A DNA stretch of 64,000 bases. Origin: Mortierella sp. BCC40632. Its lineage: Eukaryota; Mortierellomycota; Mortierellomycetes; Mortierellales; Mortierellaceae. How positions within the stretch are numbered: position 1 is the stretch's first letter; each line of letters opens with the position of its first letter. Below are positions 23,315-36,381 of this stretch, in pieces. The notes under the pieces were generated by a model. That model was not told the origin of the DNA. It ran no database searches and saw nothing but the letters and a program-made list of their open reading frames with translations. Location of the stretch: the NCBI GenBank assembly GCA_011634665.1, contig WAEK01000015.1:604501-668500 (forward strand), in the 5' to 3' direction. A program made the translations under genes and the position numbers.

Positions 23315-24812
23315 TTGCTAACTTTGGGGATCCTTTTTTATTATCAACTATTATTTTTTATCCACTAGTCACTTGGACCTTCCTGCCACTATCTGGCTTC
23401 AGAACTACCTTCGAAAGGAGCTATCAGAAGACCAGACGGTAGTAGTCGTATCTCACGACCGCAACTTTTTGGATGCAGTGTCAGACGAGATTATTCGCCT
23501 TCGTGATCACAAGCTGACCTATCATGTCGGTAACTACAGCGAGTACGAGGCAGTTCAGGAGGACAAGGCAAAGATGAAGGACCGAATTGCCTCTGCTCTT
23601 GAACAAAAGCGTAAGCATGTTCAGGAAACCATCAACAAGCAGCGATCTATTATGCACAAGTCTGGAGATGACAAACGCGGAGCTGTTATTGCCTCTCGTC
23701 AAAAGGTATGTTTATTTATTTATTATTATTATTATTACTTCTCATGGATGTCTAGAAATGCAGCGGGATAAAAAAAAATGTATAGTTGAGGATGAACAAG
23801 AATAACTAATATATGCTGGTTGGTACTATTTTTTTTTCCTATTCTTTTTCGAATCTACCAGAAACTGGATCGACTTCAAGGACACAACAAGCTTGAGAAC
23901 GGAAAGCGCTTCAAACAGTCCTACTATGCTGGATATCATCTGAATCAGGGAGTTCTTGTGGATCGAGAAGTCCCCGAGCCACCAGTGACTATCCCTCTCC
24001 CAGAACCCAAAGAACTTCGTGGCAACCCTACTACCCTCTTGTCACTCAACAATGTGTCGTATTCATACCCCGGGGCGGCTCCTAGGAAGGCTGGCCCTGT
24101 AATTCAGAATGCCAGTCTGTCGCTCCACCCTACCTCAAGAATTGCCCTTGTGGGACCGAACGGATGCGGCAAGTCGACCCTCATGGCTCTCTTGTCCGGT
24201 GAGATCACTCCAACGTCTGGAACGATGGAGGCTTATTCTTCTCTGGTCAAGATTGGCTACTTTTCACAACACAACGTTGACAAGCTTGATGGGTACACCA
24301 CCAAATCTGCGATGCAGTATCTGATGGATACCTTCCCTGAAGAGTACAAGACTCAGCCCATGGCGCGTAAATACCTTGGATCGTTTGGTATTGCTGGACA
24401 GCGCGCCTTGTTGCCCATGTCGACTCTATCTGGAGGAGAGAAGGCACGAGTTGCGCTTGCGGTGTGTGTCCAGGGAGGACCTCAGATCCTGTTGCTGGAC
24501 GAAATCACTAACCACTTGGATATGGCGACGATTGATGGATTGATTGTTGCGCTCAAGGCCTTTACAGGAGCCGTGGTCATGGTTTCGCACGACGCCTATT
24601 TCATCAAATCAGTCTGTGAAGATCCTGAAGAGGATGAATTCTCGGACGAGGATGAGGAAGATGCGTTCAAGGCTCAGGAGGAGGCAGGAATTGTGTACCG
24701 AGTCAAGGCTGGCAAGCTGATCCGACTCGAGGGTGGTGTGGATGAATATGTGAAGGTGGTTGTGTCCGAGAACAAGAAGGGGATGCGCGCAAGCATTGGC
24801 CGGCCTGTCTAG
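21899..24812 (+). CDS. GCN20: GCN20/ABCF3-type soluble ABC ATPase
   Basis: Cytosolic ribosome-associated tandem-ABC protein. The family partners GCN1 in activating GCN2 when amino acids are scarce. Exons: 21899-23250, 23369-23705, 23862-24812; 879 residues. The N-terminal ~70 residues (FDDDIREFVTSVIDSQEF) resemble the ABCF3 N-terminus. A Lys/Ala-rich linker follows, then NBD1 (Walker A GRNGTGKST about 234, signature SFSGGWKMR, Walker B LLLDEPTNHLD across a splice) and NBD2 (GPNGCGKST, signature LSGGEKARV). There are no TM segments. Walker B of NBD2 reads LLLDEITNHLD, with Ile where Pro is nearly invariant. NBD1 contains a long helical arm of about 120 residues. A short acidic insert precedes the C-terminal strand. 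Longer than yeast Gcn20 (752). Confidence 0.85.
23274..23313. repeat. Poly-T tract (40 bp), intronic
   Basis: In the first intron of the ABCF gene, T on the coding strand, 55 bp upstream of the acceptor. Confidence 0.95.
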
Positions 24813-25479
24813 AACAAGACCAAAAAAAAAAAAAAAAGGTCGACCTGCGTGAAAGCATTGTCGCGTGTTGTGTAGTTTAGCTTTCGTCCTTTTTTTTTCT
24901 TTCTTTTTTTTTTTTTGAACAAAGATGTATAGTATATTTTGGTCTACTCTCGTTCGCACTATAGTATGTTGCTTTGACAAGTCAGAGGGTAAAAGATGTT
25001 GCTTTTGTTACTGTTTGCGAAGAGAAAAAAAAAAAGGGAAGAAAGAGAAGGGCACACCAACACACACGCACATACAAGGCGTAGAGTGGTTCGAGTGTGG
25101 TGTGTAGGTATGGATAGACCACGTCTAGAGTGCGGAATGAGGATGAGGCTGTCGAGGAAGGGAGAGGAAACGACAGCTTGGAATGATTGGGAAACACCAA
25201 GAGAAGAGGATGAGGATGGAGGACAGGAAATTGTGTATCGATGTGGATCGATGTGTATCGACGGCGATGGTGTGAGAATGAGTGTGAATGTGGGTAGGGT
25301 GTGTGTGTGTCTCTCTCTCTTTAGTTTCTGTCTCTGTCTGTTTGTCTGTCTCTCTCCTTCTGTGTGCTTGTGCTCTTGTCCTGTTGGCTTTGGGGTCGAG
25401 TAGAAAGGGGAAGGGGGGTTTGAAAAGAAGGGCGGTCTGAAGAGAAGGGTGGGCAAGTGAGGGTTCAAAGGTCAAAGAG

Positions 25480-25511
<32 letters not shown>

Positions 25512-26968
25512 CGACAAGGAGAAAGCACGACGATGTCATGTCTTTCAACGACTAGGCCTTGTCTGTCTCCTGATCAAGCATGCGTCCCATGCGATGCGCC
25601 TTGACCAAACTGTGCATGGCTGGGTAGCAACGACTACACACTGAACAACACTTGTGTGTTGTCGTCTTTTCTGGTAAAGCGCCTCACTAACTCCGCTCTC
25701 AGTCCTCCTCTCTCACTCCCTCTCTCTCCGCGCACGCACTCATTCACACACACAAAGTCAAGGACGGATGGACGGACACCGACAGCACACATCTTTGTTG
25801 TCAACCCAAAAAAAGCACTCTCAACATAGCACGCTCTACACCGTTTTTTCAGGAGCAAGTTCAGTTTGGATCCGAGGAGACCACTCCTCCTCTTTCTCCT
25901 CCTTTCTCTGCAGACTGGACTATCGGCCAGACGGATCAGCTCTCTTCGGGTCTCGTACGAGGAACAGGTCGCAGACCAAAATGGGCAGGCGGAGGGGGAA
26001 AGTGAGGCCACACCTGTGTTACTGTTTACGGACACATGGCTCGGGCGGAGGAGCCACGTCGTCGCGTTACCCAATCGGGCATCGGGCAAAAGGAGAGGGA
26101 GAGAGCGTGATGGGAGAGGGGCTGAAGAAGAGGAGGAGTGGCGCCAGGAGACCGGGGCAATAAGGGGCGTGGAGTAGCATGTGGAGTGGAGACGAGGACG
26201 AGTGGTGTGTTCCAGCAGAGACCAGGACGCTCACGTTTTTTCTTGCTCACTCTCACTTACTCACTCACTCACTCACTCACTCTCTCTTCCTCTAACACAC
26301 TTTCTCACCTTCTCGTTCTCTCGCTTTCTCAAATAGTTTTTCTCTCTCACCTCACGGTGCTCGGGGTCCAAGGCCCCTCCGCGGGTGCTGACCAATCAGG
26401 GCCGCGGAAGACTCTCCAGTCCAAATCCCCTATTCTGCGCACAAATGAAAATGAATTGCATCCACAAGTGTGTTGTCGTCCTGTCTGAAATGATCTCTGC
26501 ACCCGTCGAAGAAGCCTCGCTGCATGATGCACGAGAAAAGAGAGAGAGAGAGAGAGAGAGAGCTGGGGGGATAAAAAACAGACACACTTGACATATGGAG
26601 CAGATAGTGGAGCAAAGCCCTGTTGTTCTATATCTGTCGAACACCCTGCACATTAATCCCTGTACATCCCTGTCCGTTAATGTAAACCACGGATGGAGCA
26701 CGACGGAAGCGAGCAAAGGACGACCAAGTGGAGGAATACCATAGTTGTATGTGTGTGTGTGTGTGTGTGTGTGTGAAATATATGTATCTTTACGACTGGG
26801 TTTTTGGCGGTTTGTCGGATGGTCTGTTGAGTCTGGTTGGTTAGTGGGTGTGGCAGTCCCTAAGCGGCTGTTCCAAAAAGGCCGTTCTTTTCACTCACTC
26901 TTCTCACTCGCTCTTTCTCACTCTTTTTTATTTCACTCACTCACTCACTCTCGCCTTAACTCTCTCAT

Positions 26969-27011
<43 letters not shown>

Positions 27012-27087
27012 CTCTCTCTCTGTGTGTGTGTCTTGTGTTTCCCATTCCCTCCTTCCCCTCTGCTCCTTTTGTCCCCGCTTCTTTCTT

Positions 27088-27165
<78 letters not shown>

Positions 27166-27376
27166 TGCCTTTTTCTTCTTCTTTTTCTCCATCACGCCTA
27201 ATTATCGCTCTCAAATAATAATAATCTCTCTCTATATGTTTTCCTAAAAAATCCATCCACTCTTTATTTTCTTTTAATAATTTCTTTCTAAATCCCCATC
27301 CACTCTAGTCCTACCCACCCACCCTTCACCAACCCTGCCTTTCCTCACCCCCCTTGCCCTTACTCTACCACACAGC
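24813..27376. other. 2.6-kb microsatellite-rich spacer
   Basis: Contains GA, TG and CT arrays (about 25484-25511; 26552-26562; 26748-26775), repeated TCAC/TCACTC blocks (about 26259-26283; 26937-26951) and the (CT)n array at 27092-27162 in the leader of the FHA-RING gene. Open frames here are artefacts of simple repeats. No RNA gene recognised. Confidence 0.5.
27092..27162. repeat. (CT)n microsatellite
   Basis: About 70 bp of CT roughly 215 bp before the DMA1-type start codon. A second CT tract lies at about 26967-27007. Confidence 0.9.
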
Positions 27377-30300
27377 ATGAGCTCTCACAGTAGCCATGCT
27401 CCCGGTGCTCCCGCCACCGTCGCCAGCACCTCCCCGTCCGCCGCCACAGCCAACCAAGACAATTCCCCGTCCTCCTCCACTACTGCTCCCTTGCCACATA
27501 TCCGTATCGTCCCCCACCTGGACTCGCCACGGTCACTCCATTTTGAGGTCGTAGACAAGGACGTGCCCGATGGCTTTGTCCTCAAGATTGGTCGCTTCAC
27601 GGACAAGCAGTCGCTCCCAAACCGGGTCACCTTCAAATCTAAAGTCGTCTCCCGTGGCCACGCCGAGATCTTTACAGAAAATGGAAAGGTAAAAAAAAAA
27701 AAAAAAAAGAGAGAGAAAGAGAACACAAAGGAAGGGGCCTGTGACTCTGGTCTTTGACCTCGTTGTTTATCACAGAGAAAAGAATGCGCGCGTGAGAGTG
27801 TGTAATGGAGAAGAATAAGTAAAGAGAGTAAGAGAGAGAGAGACTTTTCCTCTTGAGGAAAGGCCGTTTTTTTCTGGCGCCTCCGGGCGTTGGTCCGGTG
27901 TTAGTCGTTCGGTCCATACTCGGAGCGTGAGAGAGTGTGTATATGCAAAAAGTTCTCTTTTTCTCTCTCTCTATCGTCTCGGATTTACGATGCACAGGAC
28001 TTTTTGAGTTCCATCAACGACAGCATGCACTGGGCAGGAGGACATTTGCAGACAAGGCACTCCTTCATCCACTCCTTTTATTATTATTATTATTTTTATT
28101 ATTATTTCATCTCCTTTTGCCATCATGGACCATTGGTGCTCGCTCTTGTCCTCTTTTGTTCTTTCATTCCCATTCACTCTTGCATCTCTACTACCTGACA
28201 TTGTCCTGTGGAGTTTTTTTTTTTTTTTTTTTGCTGGTCGGCAGGTGGACCTGCCCAAAGAAGCACCTGACCAAGGTTCAGTGGGCGTGAGCAAGATACA
28301 AGAGAAAAAGAAAAAGAGAGAGAGGAAAAAAAAAAAAAGGAGAGACTAAAGAGTGATGCTGTAGAGTGAACAGACAAGTGTGTGTGTGCACAAACCCCAT
28401 ACTCGCAACGTCGGGATCACTCTGGATCCAGATGGTCTGTTCACCGTCTTTGCCCATCGTTCTTTCTTTCTACCCCACCCCCTTGTTCTCCTCTGTTTTC
28501 TTGGTCTTTCAGAAAAAGAAAGAAAGAAAAAAAATGACAAGCCCCGCCTCCTCTCTCTCTCTCTCTCTCTCGACAGACCATGAGGCCTTGTCTCTCTATC
28601 TTTCTTTCCTTCAGCTCTTTCTCCTCCCGTGTCTCCTCTCCTCTCTTTCCCCCTTGCTCCTCTCTCTCTCTCTCTCTCTTTTTCCGTCATTCTCTCTCTC
28701 TTTCTCTCTCGGCCAATTTACGATAAAGCTGTTCTGGAGTGGACCATCCAGGGATGAAAACAGAGCACGAGCGCACCAACAGGACTAGAGACTAGGCCTG
28801 GCCACAAACATAGAGCCTTTTCTCTTTTTTTTTGCGCCCGGATAGTGTCATCGACGGGAAAAGCTTATTCTGGCTGCTCTTGTCTCTTTGGGAAAGGGAG
28901 CAACAGGCAAAGGTCATGGGGGGGGGGGTCATGGAGTGTCCAGTGCAAGTGTTCGGCCTATCCATTCGAGGGTTATTCCTTTCGCGGCTTTATTTTTTAT
29001 TTTCTGTCGCTGTCATTGTCATTGTCTCTTTTACTGGAGAGACCTCGAGAGTTGGTACTCGAATCTTATTGGGATTCGTGCAGCATGTTGTTTGTGTCAA
29101 AGGAAGTGAGAAAAAAAAAAAGTTTGTGTAGCGGCACAAAGGCAAGCGCAAGGGCAAAAAAGATAAAAAAGCGGTGGAGAGAGTGAGCTTCGTTTTCATG
29201 CAAATCTCTTCCTCAGCCCTTTTCGCTATTAGGGAGGTGATTAAAGCTGGAGTCCATGCTGAGCCAAGGGCGGCTGCTGTGTGTGGCTCTGCTCATCGAG
29301 ACGGGGACCAGGTTGGAAGAACAGTGAGCACGGCTCAAGGAATATATTTCACATCCTGTACAGACATGTATATGCTAATCCTGCTCTAATTTAACCTTGG
29401 GGTGCCACCATTAGTTTTATGTCAGAGACACCAAATCATCCTCAGGAACCTTTCTCAACCATGCTCGACTCTCGCCCCCAGGAGTTGAGTCCAAGCCTGC
29501 TCTTCTCAAGGATGGAGACATTATTCAACTAGGCGTTGACTATCAGGGTGGCACGCAAGGTAACGATACATTCCTCTCCCTCTCTTCCCTCCTCTCTCTC
29601 ACATACACACTTCATTCATTGCTCACTCCACCACCACCACCATCATCATCACCACTACGCAAAAAGGTGTACTGTACATGGTTGTTGGGTGTGCTCACGT
29701 GTACAGTCGATGAATTGGGCGCATTCCCTCTTGTCTCTTCAGCGGAGTCAATATTCGGGACAAGCGCCGCTGCTGTGGGTGGCATCATTGTGGAGTTTAT
29801 TTCGATGCCTCGACACATTCAGCAACCGAACAGCGACATCGCGCCCTCTCCCTCTTGCGTCATGGCTTGTACCGGCGCGCAGGAATCGACCAAGCACAAA
29901 AGCCACGAGGACCACGAGGCCCGCACCTGCTCTCCCGTCTTAAAGACCTTGTCAAAGCTACTCCGGCTAGTTGATAGAAACGACGAACATGGGGCTCCGC
30001 TTGGCCTCTCTTCCCACCCCCTTTCAATCATGCCCAGCCTTGACACACAGACGCATGCTGGACAGGGTCGTACAAAAACTCTGCCCATTTTCTGGTCACA
30101 GGACATCGGGGAGAGCGTGTGTTGATGGGTCGAGATGGAGAAACATTTCTGTGCTAACGTGCTGCTGCTTCAGACAGCCGAGACGGAACAGGAGCTGCAG
30201 GATTTTTATGAGTTGGACACCTTCTATGGGTGCACTCAGGACACTGTGTGCAGAAAGCCTCACCTGGCTTTATTGAGACCCTATCAAGGTCCACCTGCAG

Positions 30301-32226
30301 TCTTGCAAGACCCATTCTGACACTGAACCTATACTTTATTTTTTATTCTCTTTCCTTTTCTGTTTCTTTTCCTTCTTTCTTTCTCAACTTGTAGAGATCT
30401 ACCGATGTGTCAAGATGAGGTTAGAGCTCAATCGCTCGTGGCAGCAAAAAGCCAATCCTTTCAGGTATGGAAAAAAAAAAAAAAAAAAAAAAAAGCTTCT
30501 GACACGAGGTCCCTGCCTGCTGTGTGCTTCTCCGCGTGGCGATCAGTGACCAAGGGAGAGACAAAGGGTGATCGCTCGTCGCCTTGTGCACGTGGGAGGA
30601 CCCTTTGTGCTTTGGGCAGTCGTCGTAGGCAGTCAAATGATGTCTCTCAGGCATCAAGGACTGGGAGGGGGGAAGAGATAGAAAAAAAAGTAAAAGGGAG
30701 GACAAAACAAAAATAGGAGCGAGTGAAGGGGAGAGGAAGACCATTTTAAGTTTATGGCCATGGTTGTTGACATCCCTTTTTTTTTTTTTCTTCTTCTTCT
30801 TCTTCTTCTTCTAGACTGAATACAATGAAGACTATTCGATCATTGACAACAGCCGATGCCGCCAACTCGACTGATTGCTGTATCTGTCTCTTCCGGATCG
30901 CCTCCTTCCAATCACTGTTCGTTGCACCATGCTCTCACGTATACCACTATAAATGCATCCGGCCAATGTTAATTCAGAACCACCCAGGATTCCTCTGTCC
31001 GCTTTGCCGGACCTTTGCCGACCTCGAGGACAGCGTTGAAATCGACGATCCCGTAGAAGAAGAGACACCAGCGGCTGAAGGTAGGATGATGACAACATTT
31101 ACGTGACAAATGGAGATTTATCCTCCGGATCACAGGCTACTACGTTACGGATAAACTATTGACACACACTTGCACCTTTCTCTGTCTGAATCTAGCCAAT
31201 GCCATCGCAGCTGCTATCGAGGCTAGTACCCGAGACGCAGCCCCCGTGGCTGAAAATGCACCCTCCTCTGTCCCAGCACCTCCCGCGACATCGACACCTG
31301 TCGTGGCATCTGTTTCAACACCAGAGACTGCTCCTCCACCTGCACCTGCAGAAGACGCTTCCTCCAGCCCTGGACCTGCATTAGACCGGTCAGCAACTGT
31401 GCTCCAGGAAGCAACGAGCACGGAAAGCATGGCGATGCAGCTTGACCCTGCAGAAGAAACGGCAGCCCAGGAGAGCCCTGACTCGGCTCCCATGGATATT
31501 AGTCCGCCTGAGCACCCAGTTGTGTCCTCTTCGACGACAGCACCGATGGATATCTCGAATGCTAGCAATGCAGGATCTACAACCACACCTGGCTCGGGTG
31601 TGCCACAGCAATCACCATCCTCTGCCTTCCTGATGGCTCCCTCGCCGCCAACGTTTGTCAACAGCTTTGGTGTGACTTCACACTCGGCCTCTTCCCCCGT
31701 GAACTCGAGATCGTCTCCGTCACAACAGCAACACCATGCGCCGCCAGTGAGTCCATCCAGCAGTGGACACCATATGGGTCAAATGATTCAGAACTTTGTC
31801 CGCAACATCGCCATCCCACATAGAAACCGTAGCAGGACCAACTCGAGCTCGGCTGCTTCGCCCACATCAGCTAATGGAACTTCGGGAGATGTATTTGGCA
31901 AGACTTTGGTATTGACACCGCCCACGACAATGCTGCTTTCTGGAGGACGACATGAGTTGGTATCAGTCTCGGAATTGGAGGGTGACCCTGGATCGCCTAT
32001 TGAGGGTTCTGAGGGTGGCCATCATCGCTCACACTCTGGACACCATCATGGTCACTCGGGAGGAAGTGGAAGTGGAAGCAGTAGCCATGGCAGTCAGGGA
32101 GGAGATAACCACAGCACGAGCAGCCGGAGCTCAAGCCATAGTCGAGGCGAGCTGATGACGGCGGGAGCACCTGCAGGTGCTGCAGCGGGACGATCTCAGG
32201 AAGTGGTAGCAGAGGCTCTAGTATAG
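27377..32226 (+). CDS. DMA1: FHA-RING ubiquitin ligase, DMA1/DMA2 (CHFR/RNF8-like)
   Basis: Phospho-dependent E3 ligase of the mitotic/septin checkpoint family. Exons: 27377-27688, 29415-29559, 30395-30464, 30815-31080, 31196-32226; 607 residues and all phases fit. The FHA domain (about 60-165) is split over three exons and shows KIGRFTD, the VSRGHAEI loop (S-R-x-H), DTKSSSGTFLN and GVDYQGGTQEIYRCVKMR. The RING-H2 follows with C197, C200, C215, H217, H220, C223, C237, C240. FHA-then-RING order and spacing are those of yeast Dma1/Dma2. The C-terminal ~340 residues are disordered Ala/Pro/Ser-rich, with His-rich repeats (HHRSHSGHHHGHS) absent from the yeast proteins. The introns of 1,726 and 835 bp are much longer than usual for this window. 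Confidence 0.9.
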
Positions 32227-32570
32227 GTTCATGTTGCACTTTCTTTACACTTTTTTTTCTTTTTTCCTCTTTTTCAAACTCCCACTACTGTTTACCTACC
32301 TTATCTTTATCCCCCCCCCCCCTTTATCCCTATCCTCCACCAACCCACCCTGTATAGCTACGAAATCGTACCCTCTTTTTTTTCTCTTTCAAAAGACATA
32401 TTCCTTTGCTCATAACTCATGAATAAAAAAAATTGCTCGAGCAATTCCAAGAAAAAAAAAAGAGAAAAAGAAAAAGAAAAAGAAAAGTAATGGAAAATGG
32501 CGATGGTTTAAATGCTCTTCTTTTTTTCTTTCATACTCATACTGCAAAAAAAAAAAAAGGCCAATATTGT

Positions 32571-35500
32571 CTATGAGCTAGAGTTGGTTCGCGAGGGGGG
32601 TATCGATAGAGACAGTCTAGAGTGGGCTCGTTGCGCTGGCCCCGAAGGTGTAAGTGACGGCCGAGTGGTGGGCGAAGTCGGGGTGTCGACAGTAGAGACA
32701 TTGCTATTATCCTTGCCCTTTTGATTCTTATCCCCACCCTTGTCATTGCTACTAAAACTGAACAAGGTGACAAAGCCAATGACTACAATTGCCGAGACAA
32801 ACTTCCACTCATTAAAGCACTGTGTACTCGAGACGGAACAAAAGAGGTAATGGCTCATGACAAAGACCAGGACAGCACGAAGGGATTGCATAATGCCAAC
32901 AGCGACATTGTTGATTCTTGACATGAGCACATAGTAGTTGAGTGAGTGCAGTAGAGAGGAGATGGTCACGAGCGGGTAGACGATCAAGATGCCTAGCCAG
33001 GATCCGCCTCGTGTCGCCACCACATCAGAGACTTCGGTCTTCCAATTCGGGATGGTGTGCACAGCCAAGTAGATGGACGTGAACAGGGAAGCATATCCAC
33101 CGACCATGGAGCAGACCTTTTCGGGGATGGGAGCGGGTTTGGTGGTGGAGAGCACCTTGTCTGACAGGACATAGACGCAGGCATACAAGAACGTTGCACC
33201 CAACGTTACCATAGCTCCGAACGATTTTTGTATCCCTGTAGAGGTATCGCAATAAAGAGAAGACGAGAGAGGGAAATAAAAAAAAAACGAAAGTAGAGAA
33301 GGTTTCTCAGTCAGTGGCACAAGAAAACTCCGTTCCCCGCAATTTCCTTTTTTTTTTTTTTTGTCGATCACTTTTTGAATCTGTCGGTAAACCTTCAGAT
33401 CCAAAACAGAGAGAGAGAGAGAGAGAGAGAGGAGGAGAGAACAACGGGAAGAAAAAAAAAAAGAGAGAAAGAGTCACCCTCAGGTCAGATGCAATGGCGA
33501 TCTGTTAGGATCGACGCTTTTTTGGCCAGAGCGCCCAAATACCCCGTACCACCACCATCCTCACTACATCTATCTGTCCGCTCTCCTCTCTCCTTTCCAG
33601 TGCGCTCCTCTCTCCCTCTCTCCCCTCTCTCATCTGACCAAACGCCAAGCGAAAGATCACGATTGGTGTTTAGAAAAAAAAAAAAAATTGTCTGAGCCGA
33701 CAAACGGGCCAATGTGCTCACTGAAATGCATCAGAAAACGTAAAAAGAAACAGGGACAGCGGAGACAAAGAGAAAGGGAGAAAAAAAAAAAAAAACAGCC
33801 AAAAGGAGAGAGTGTTGCATGTGGCCCAGCATGAAAGGGTCCCAAAAAAAAAAAAAAAAAAAAAAATACAGCCAACACTTACAAGTCTGAACAACTCCAT
33901 CGGGCGAGGCATCCTGGACAGTGCCGACTGCACTGATCGCCAATCCAATTGTGACACCAAAGATGGCTACCCACTGAACAGTGCTGAGTTTCCGAGCCAG
34001 AAAAATGCGAGTCAAGATCGCACACCAAATGACAATCGAGCTGTAGATGACCTGGTACATCTAGAAAAGGACAACATTTCAATTCCCGGAGATCATTCCT
34101 TTTGTTAGCAACCATAAAAAAAAAATACAGGTTTCCTTTTGCATGCATATGAGATCCACTTTTTTTTTTTTTTTGTGCGTGTGTGTGTGGTCCAACAAAA
34201 AGACAAACACAAACGTGGCAGACAGGGAGGAGGATCTCCCAACAACACAAAATAGCTCACTTACTCCGCTACCAACATAAAAGAATCCAATGGTGACCAA
34301 GGCATTGGCGACAACATCCATGATTGCAACCTGCATCACTGGCCAATGGAGTCGTGACAAAGAACTGGACGATGTCGATCCTGCCTTGGACTCTTCCACA
34401 CCTTTGGAAGGACCACTCATCGAGGACACATTCAAGGTCGAGGTTGAACCTGATCCTGAAAGATCCTTCATCTTCATTGTCAGTCGTTGTTTCTCCCCAT
34501 CCAGATCTAGGTCATCCTCTGAACTAAAGTCATCGTCCTCATCCTGCTCTGGCACAATGGTTGCCTCCGCTTCCGACTTGGCATAGTGGGAGTTACGGGA
34601 ACCAACCACGGATCCGATGTTGGTCTTGATGGCAGGATGTTCATCCTCCTGTCAAAAAGGGAAGAAGAAAAAAAAAAAAAAGTCGATGACAAACACAAGG
34701 AAATCGTGTGAGTGACACAACAATCGGTTCCAGGGATTGATCCAAACAACACCAACTCACAATCACACACACACTCTCACACACACACACAAACAGTCGG
34801 GGACGGGGGATCAGTCATATTCCTTACGTTATGTCGCTCAGTCATCTCGGACACATCTGTCATCAGCATATCATACTCGACACGGGATCCTCCCGACTTG
34901 TCGCCATTCATGGCTCGACGTCGTTGTCTCCTGTCCTGCATCCATGTCTGTAGTGCGTAGATGAATCCAACACTCATCATACCAATGTAGTTGAAAAAGA
35001 CCGTAAGCATAGTCGATCCCGCTACATGTCATAAAATAAGGAAAAAAAAAAAAAAAAAAAAAAGGGCAGCATGGTGTTTAGTGTCTTGTTTGCTCACTCC
35101 ACTCACTCACTTTCCTTCAGTGCTCTCGTCCTTTCGGTTGGGTCATTTAATCTGTCACATCCAGACTTGACATTCAACGTGGTACGACACAAATCGACCA
35201 AGCCAAACAACAAGAGTGAGAGAGTGAGAAAAGAAAAAAAAAAAAAAGAACTCCGTCACTTACAAGCAGCTCCCTGGTAATAGAGCCATTGCACAGCAAT
35301 GGTCGAAAAGATACCCGTCAACAAGAACGAGGCTTGGTGGATAATTGTGCTCCATTTGGAAGGTGGGTCCTTGGACCCTTCTGCACTTGGACAATCCGTT
35401 GTTGGACGAGTCGATAATGCTGTGGTCGCCTCTGCTGAAATCTCATCCGTTGGGTAGATGTGCTCTCTGTGCTCTACAGGAGTACCAAGATGGATACTTG

Positions 35501-35894
35501 TCGAGCTGTCGCTGTGGTGGTGGTGGTGGTCATGGTGAGTGTGGGCTGTGGAGAGAGTCGAGGCTGTATTAACAGAAGGGTGGGGTGAGGGCTGTCGACT
35601 GGCCAAATCGATCTCGTTTCCTACTGAGTTGGTCTTTGCGACAGAAGAGGACGACGACGTACTCGAAGTAACAGTCGCTGATGTCGTGGCCTGCTCCTGG
35701 TGTCGCTTACTATCGGTTATTGTGGTGGTGGTCATACTGGTGGTAGTCGTGGTAGTCGTTAACTTGGTTCCAACGGGGTCTGAAGGAGCTGGCTCGGTGA
35801 AGGAGAGAAAGGCCTGATGCTCGTCGTCGCCGTCGTGATCAGAGCTGGATCGGCGAGAGGGCGGCTGGGACCCTCTAGAGGAGTGTAATGGCAT
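32571..35894 (-). CDS. Ten-TM SLC35/DMT-superfamily transporter
   Basis: Putative nucleotide-sugar or related metabolite transporter of the Golgi/ER type. Exons: 35894-35264, 35021-34828, 34648-34265, 34060-33883, 33235-32571; 683 residues with consistent phases. The first ~180 residues are a Ser/Thr/His-rich cytosolic tail. Ten hydrophobic helices follow: IIHQASFLLTGIFSTIAVQW, LTVFFNYIGMMSVGFIYAL, VAIMDVVANALVTIGFFYVG, QVIYSSIVIWCAILTRIF, VAIFGVTIGLAISAVG, MVTLGATFLYACVYVLSD, YASLFTSIYLAVHTI, LIVYPLVTISSLLHSLNYYV, AVGIMQSLRAVLVFVMSHY, FVSAIVVIGFVTLFSF. The YQVIYSSIVI...LTRIFLAR.L...QW motif is typical of the drug/metabolite transporter fold. An acidic loop of roughly 150 residues separates TM2 and TM3. 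The substrate cannot be told. The ATG at 35894 was chosen because the open frame before it is low-complexity leader. Confidence 0.75.
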
Positions 35895-36365
35895 TTGGAA
35901 TAGGGTGATGGAATACTTTTGAGAAAAAGAGAGAAGAAAGAGTGTAGAAGTGGGGGGTGAAAGCGACAGCAAGAGAAAGTGTGTGTGTGTGTGTCTGTGT
36001 CTGTATGTGCGATGTGTGAATGTAGGTGTGGGTGTGAATGTGAAGTACTTGGGCGAAAGAAGGAGTGCTGGATGCGTGTTGTGGGACAGTAAGAAGAAGG
36101 ATGAAGGGGAGAGAAAGAGACAGAGAGTGTATGTGCGTGTGCGTGTGCGTGCTGAATGTGTGTGAGATAGGCAGGACAACAGAGATTTACTGCAGGGGCG
36201 ATGCGGTAAAAGGATGGGCAGAGAGGGATGGCAAGAGAACGAACGAGATGACCAGATGGACTAATGGTCAAATGCTCTCTCCCAGTGTCTCTTCTCACTT
36301 TTCTCTCTTCTCTCTTCTCTCTCTGCTTTGTCTCTGCTTACTCTGCCCCGGAGGAATGACGGGCC

Positions 36366-36381
36366 GCCCGTTAAGGGTTGC
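36366..36381 (+). promoter_or_regulatory. Shared 16-bp promoter motif, copy upstream of the transporter
   Basis: GCCCGTTAAGGGTTGC, 472 bp upstream of the minus-strand transporter start. It is identical over 16 bases and in the same gene-relative orientation as the copy upstream of allantoicase. The function is inferred only from position and identity. Confidence 0.35.

Noticed and set aside
26745..27256. Frames of Leu-Ser or Arg-Glu repeats on both strands
   Set aside because: These are translations of CT/GA microsatellites, not proteins.
29619..30125. 168-codon plus-strand open frame
   Set aside because: It lies inside the DMA1 intron 29560-30394. The flanking exons splice perfectly in phase within the FHA domain, and the frame shows no recognisable domain.
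31140..31661. 173-codon antisense frame over the DMA1 tail
   Set aside because: Mirror of a GC-rich Ala/Pro/Ser-coding exon, with no start context or domain.
35256..36179. Extended N-terminus of the transporter from 36179
   Set aside because: The 95 residues before the ATG at 35894 are His/Thr/Leu low-complexity from CT/GT repeats and look like a translated leader.
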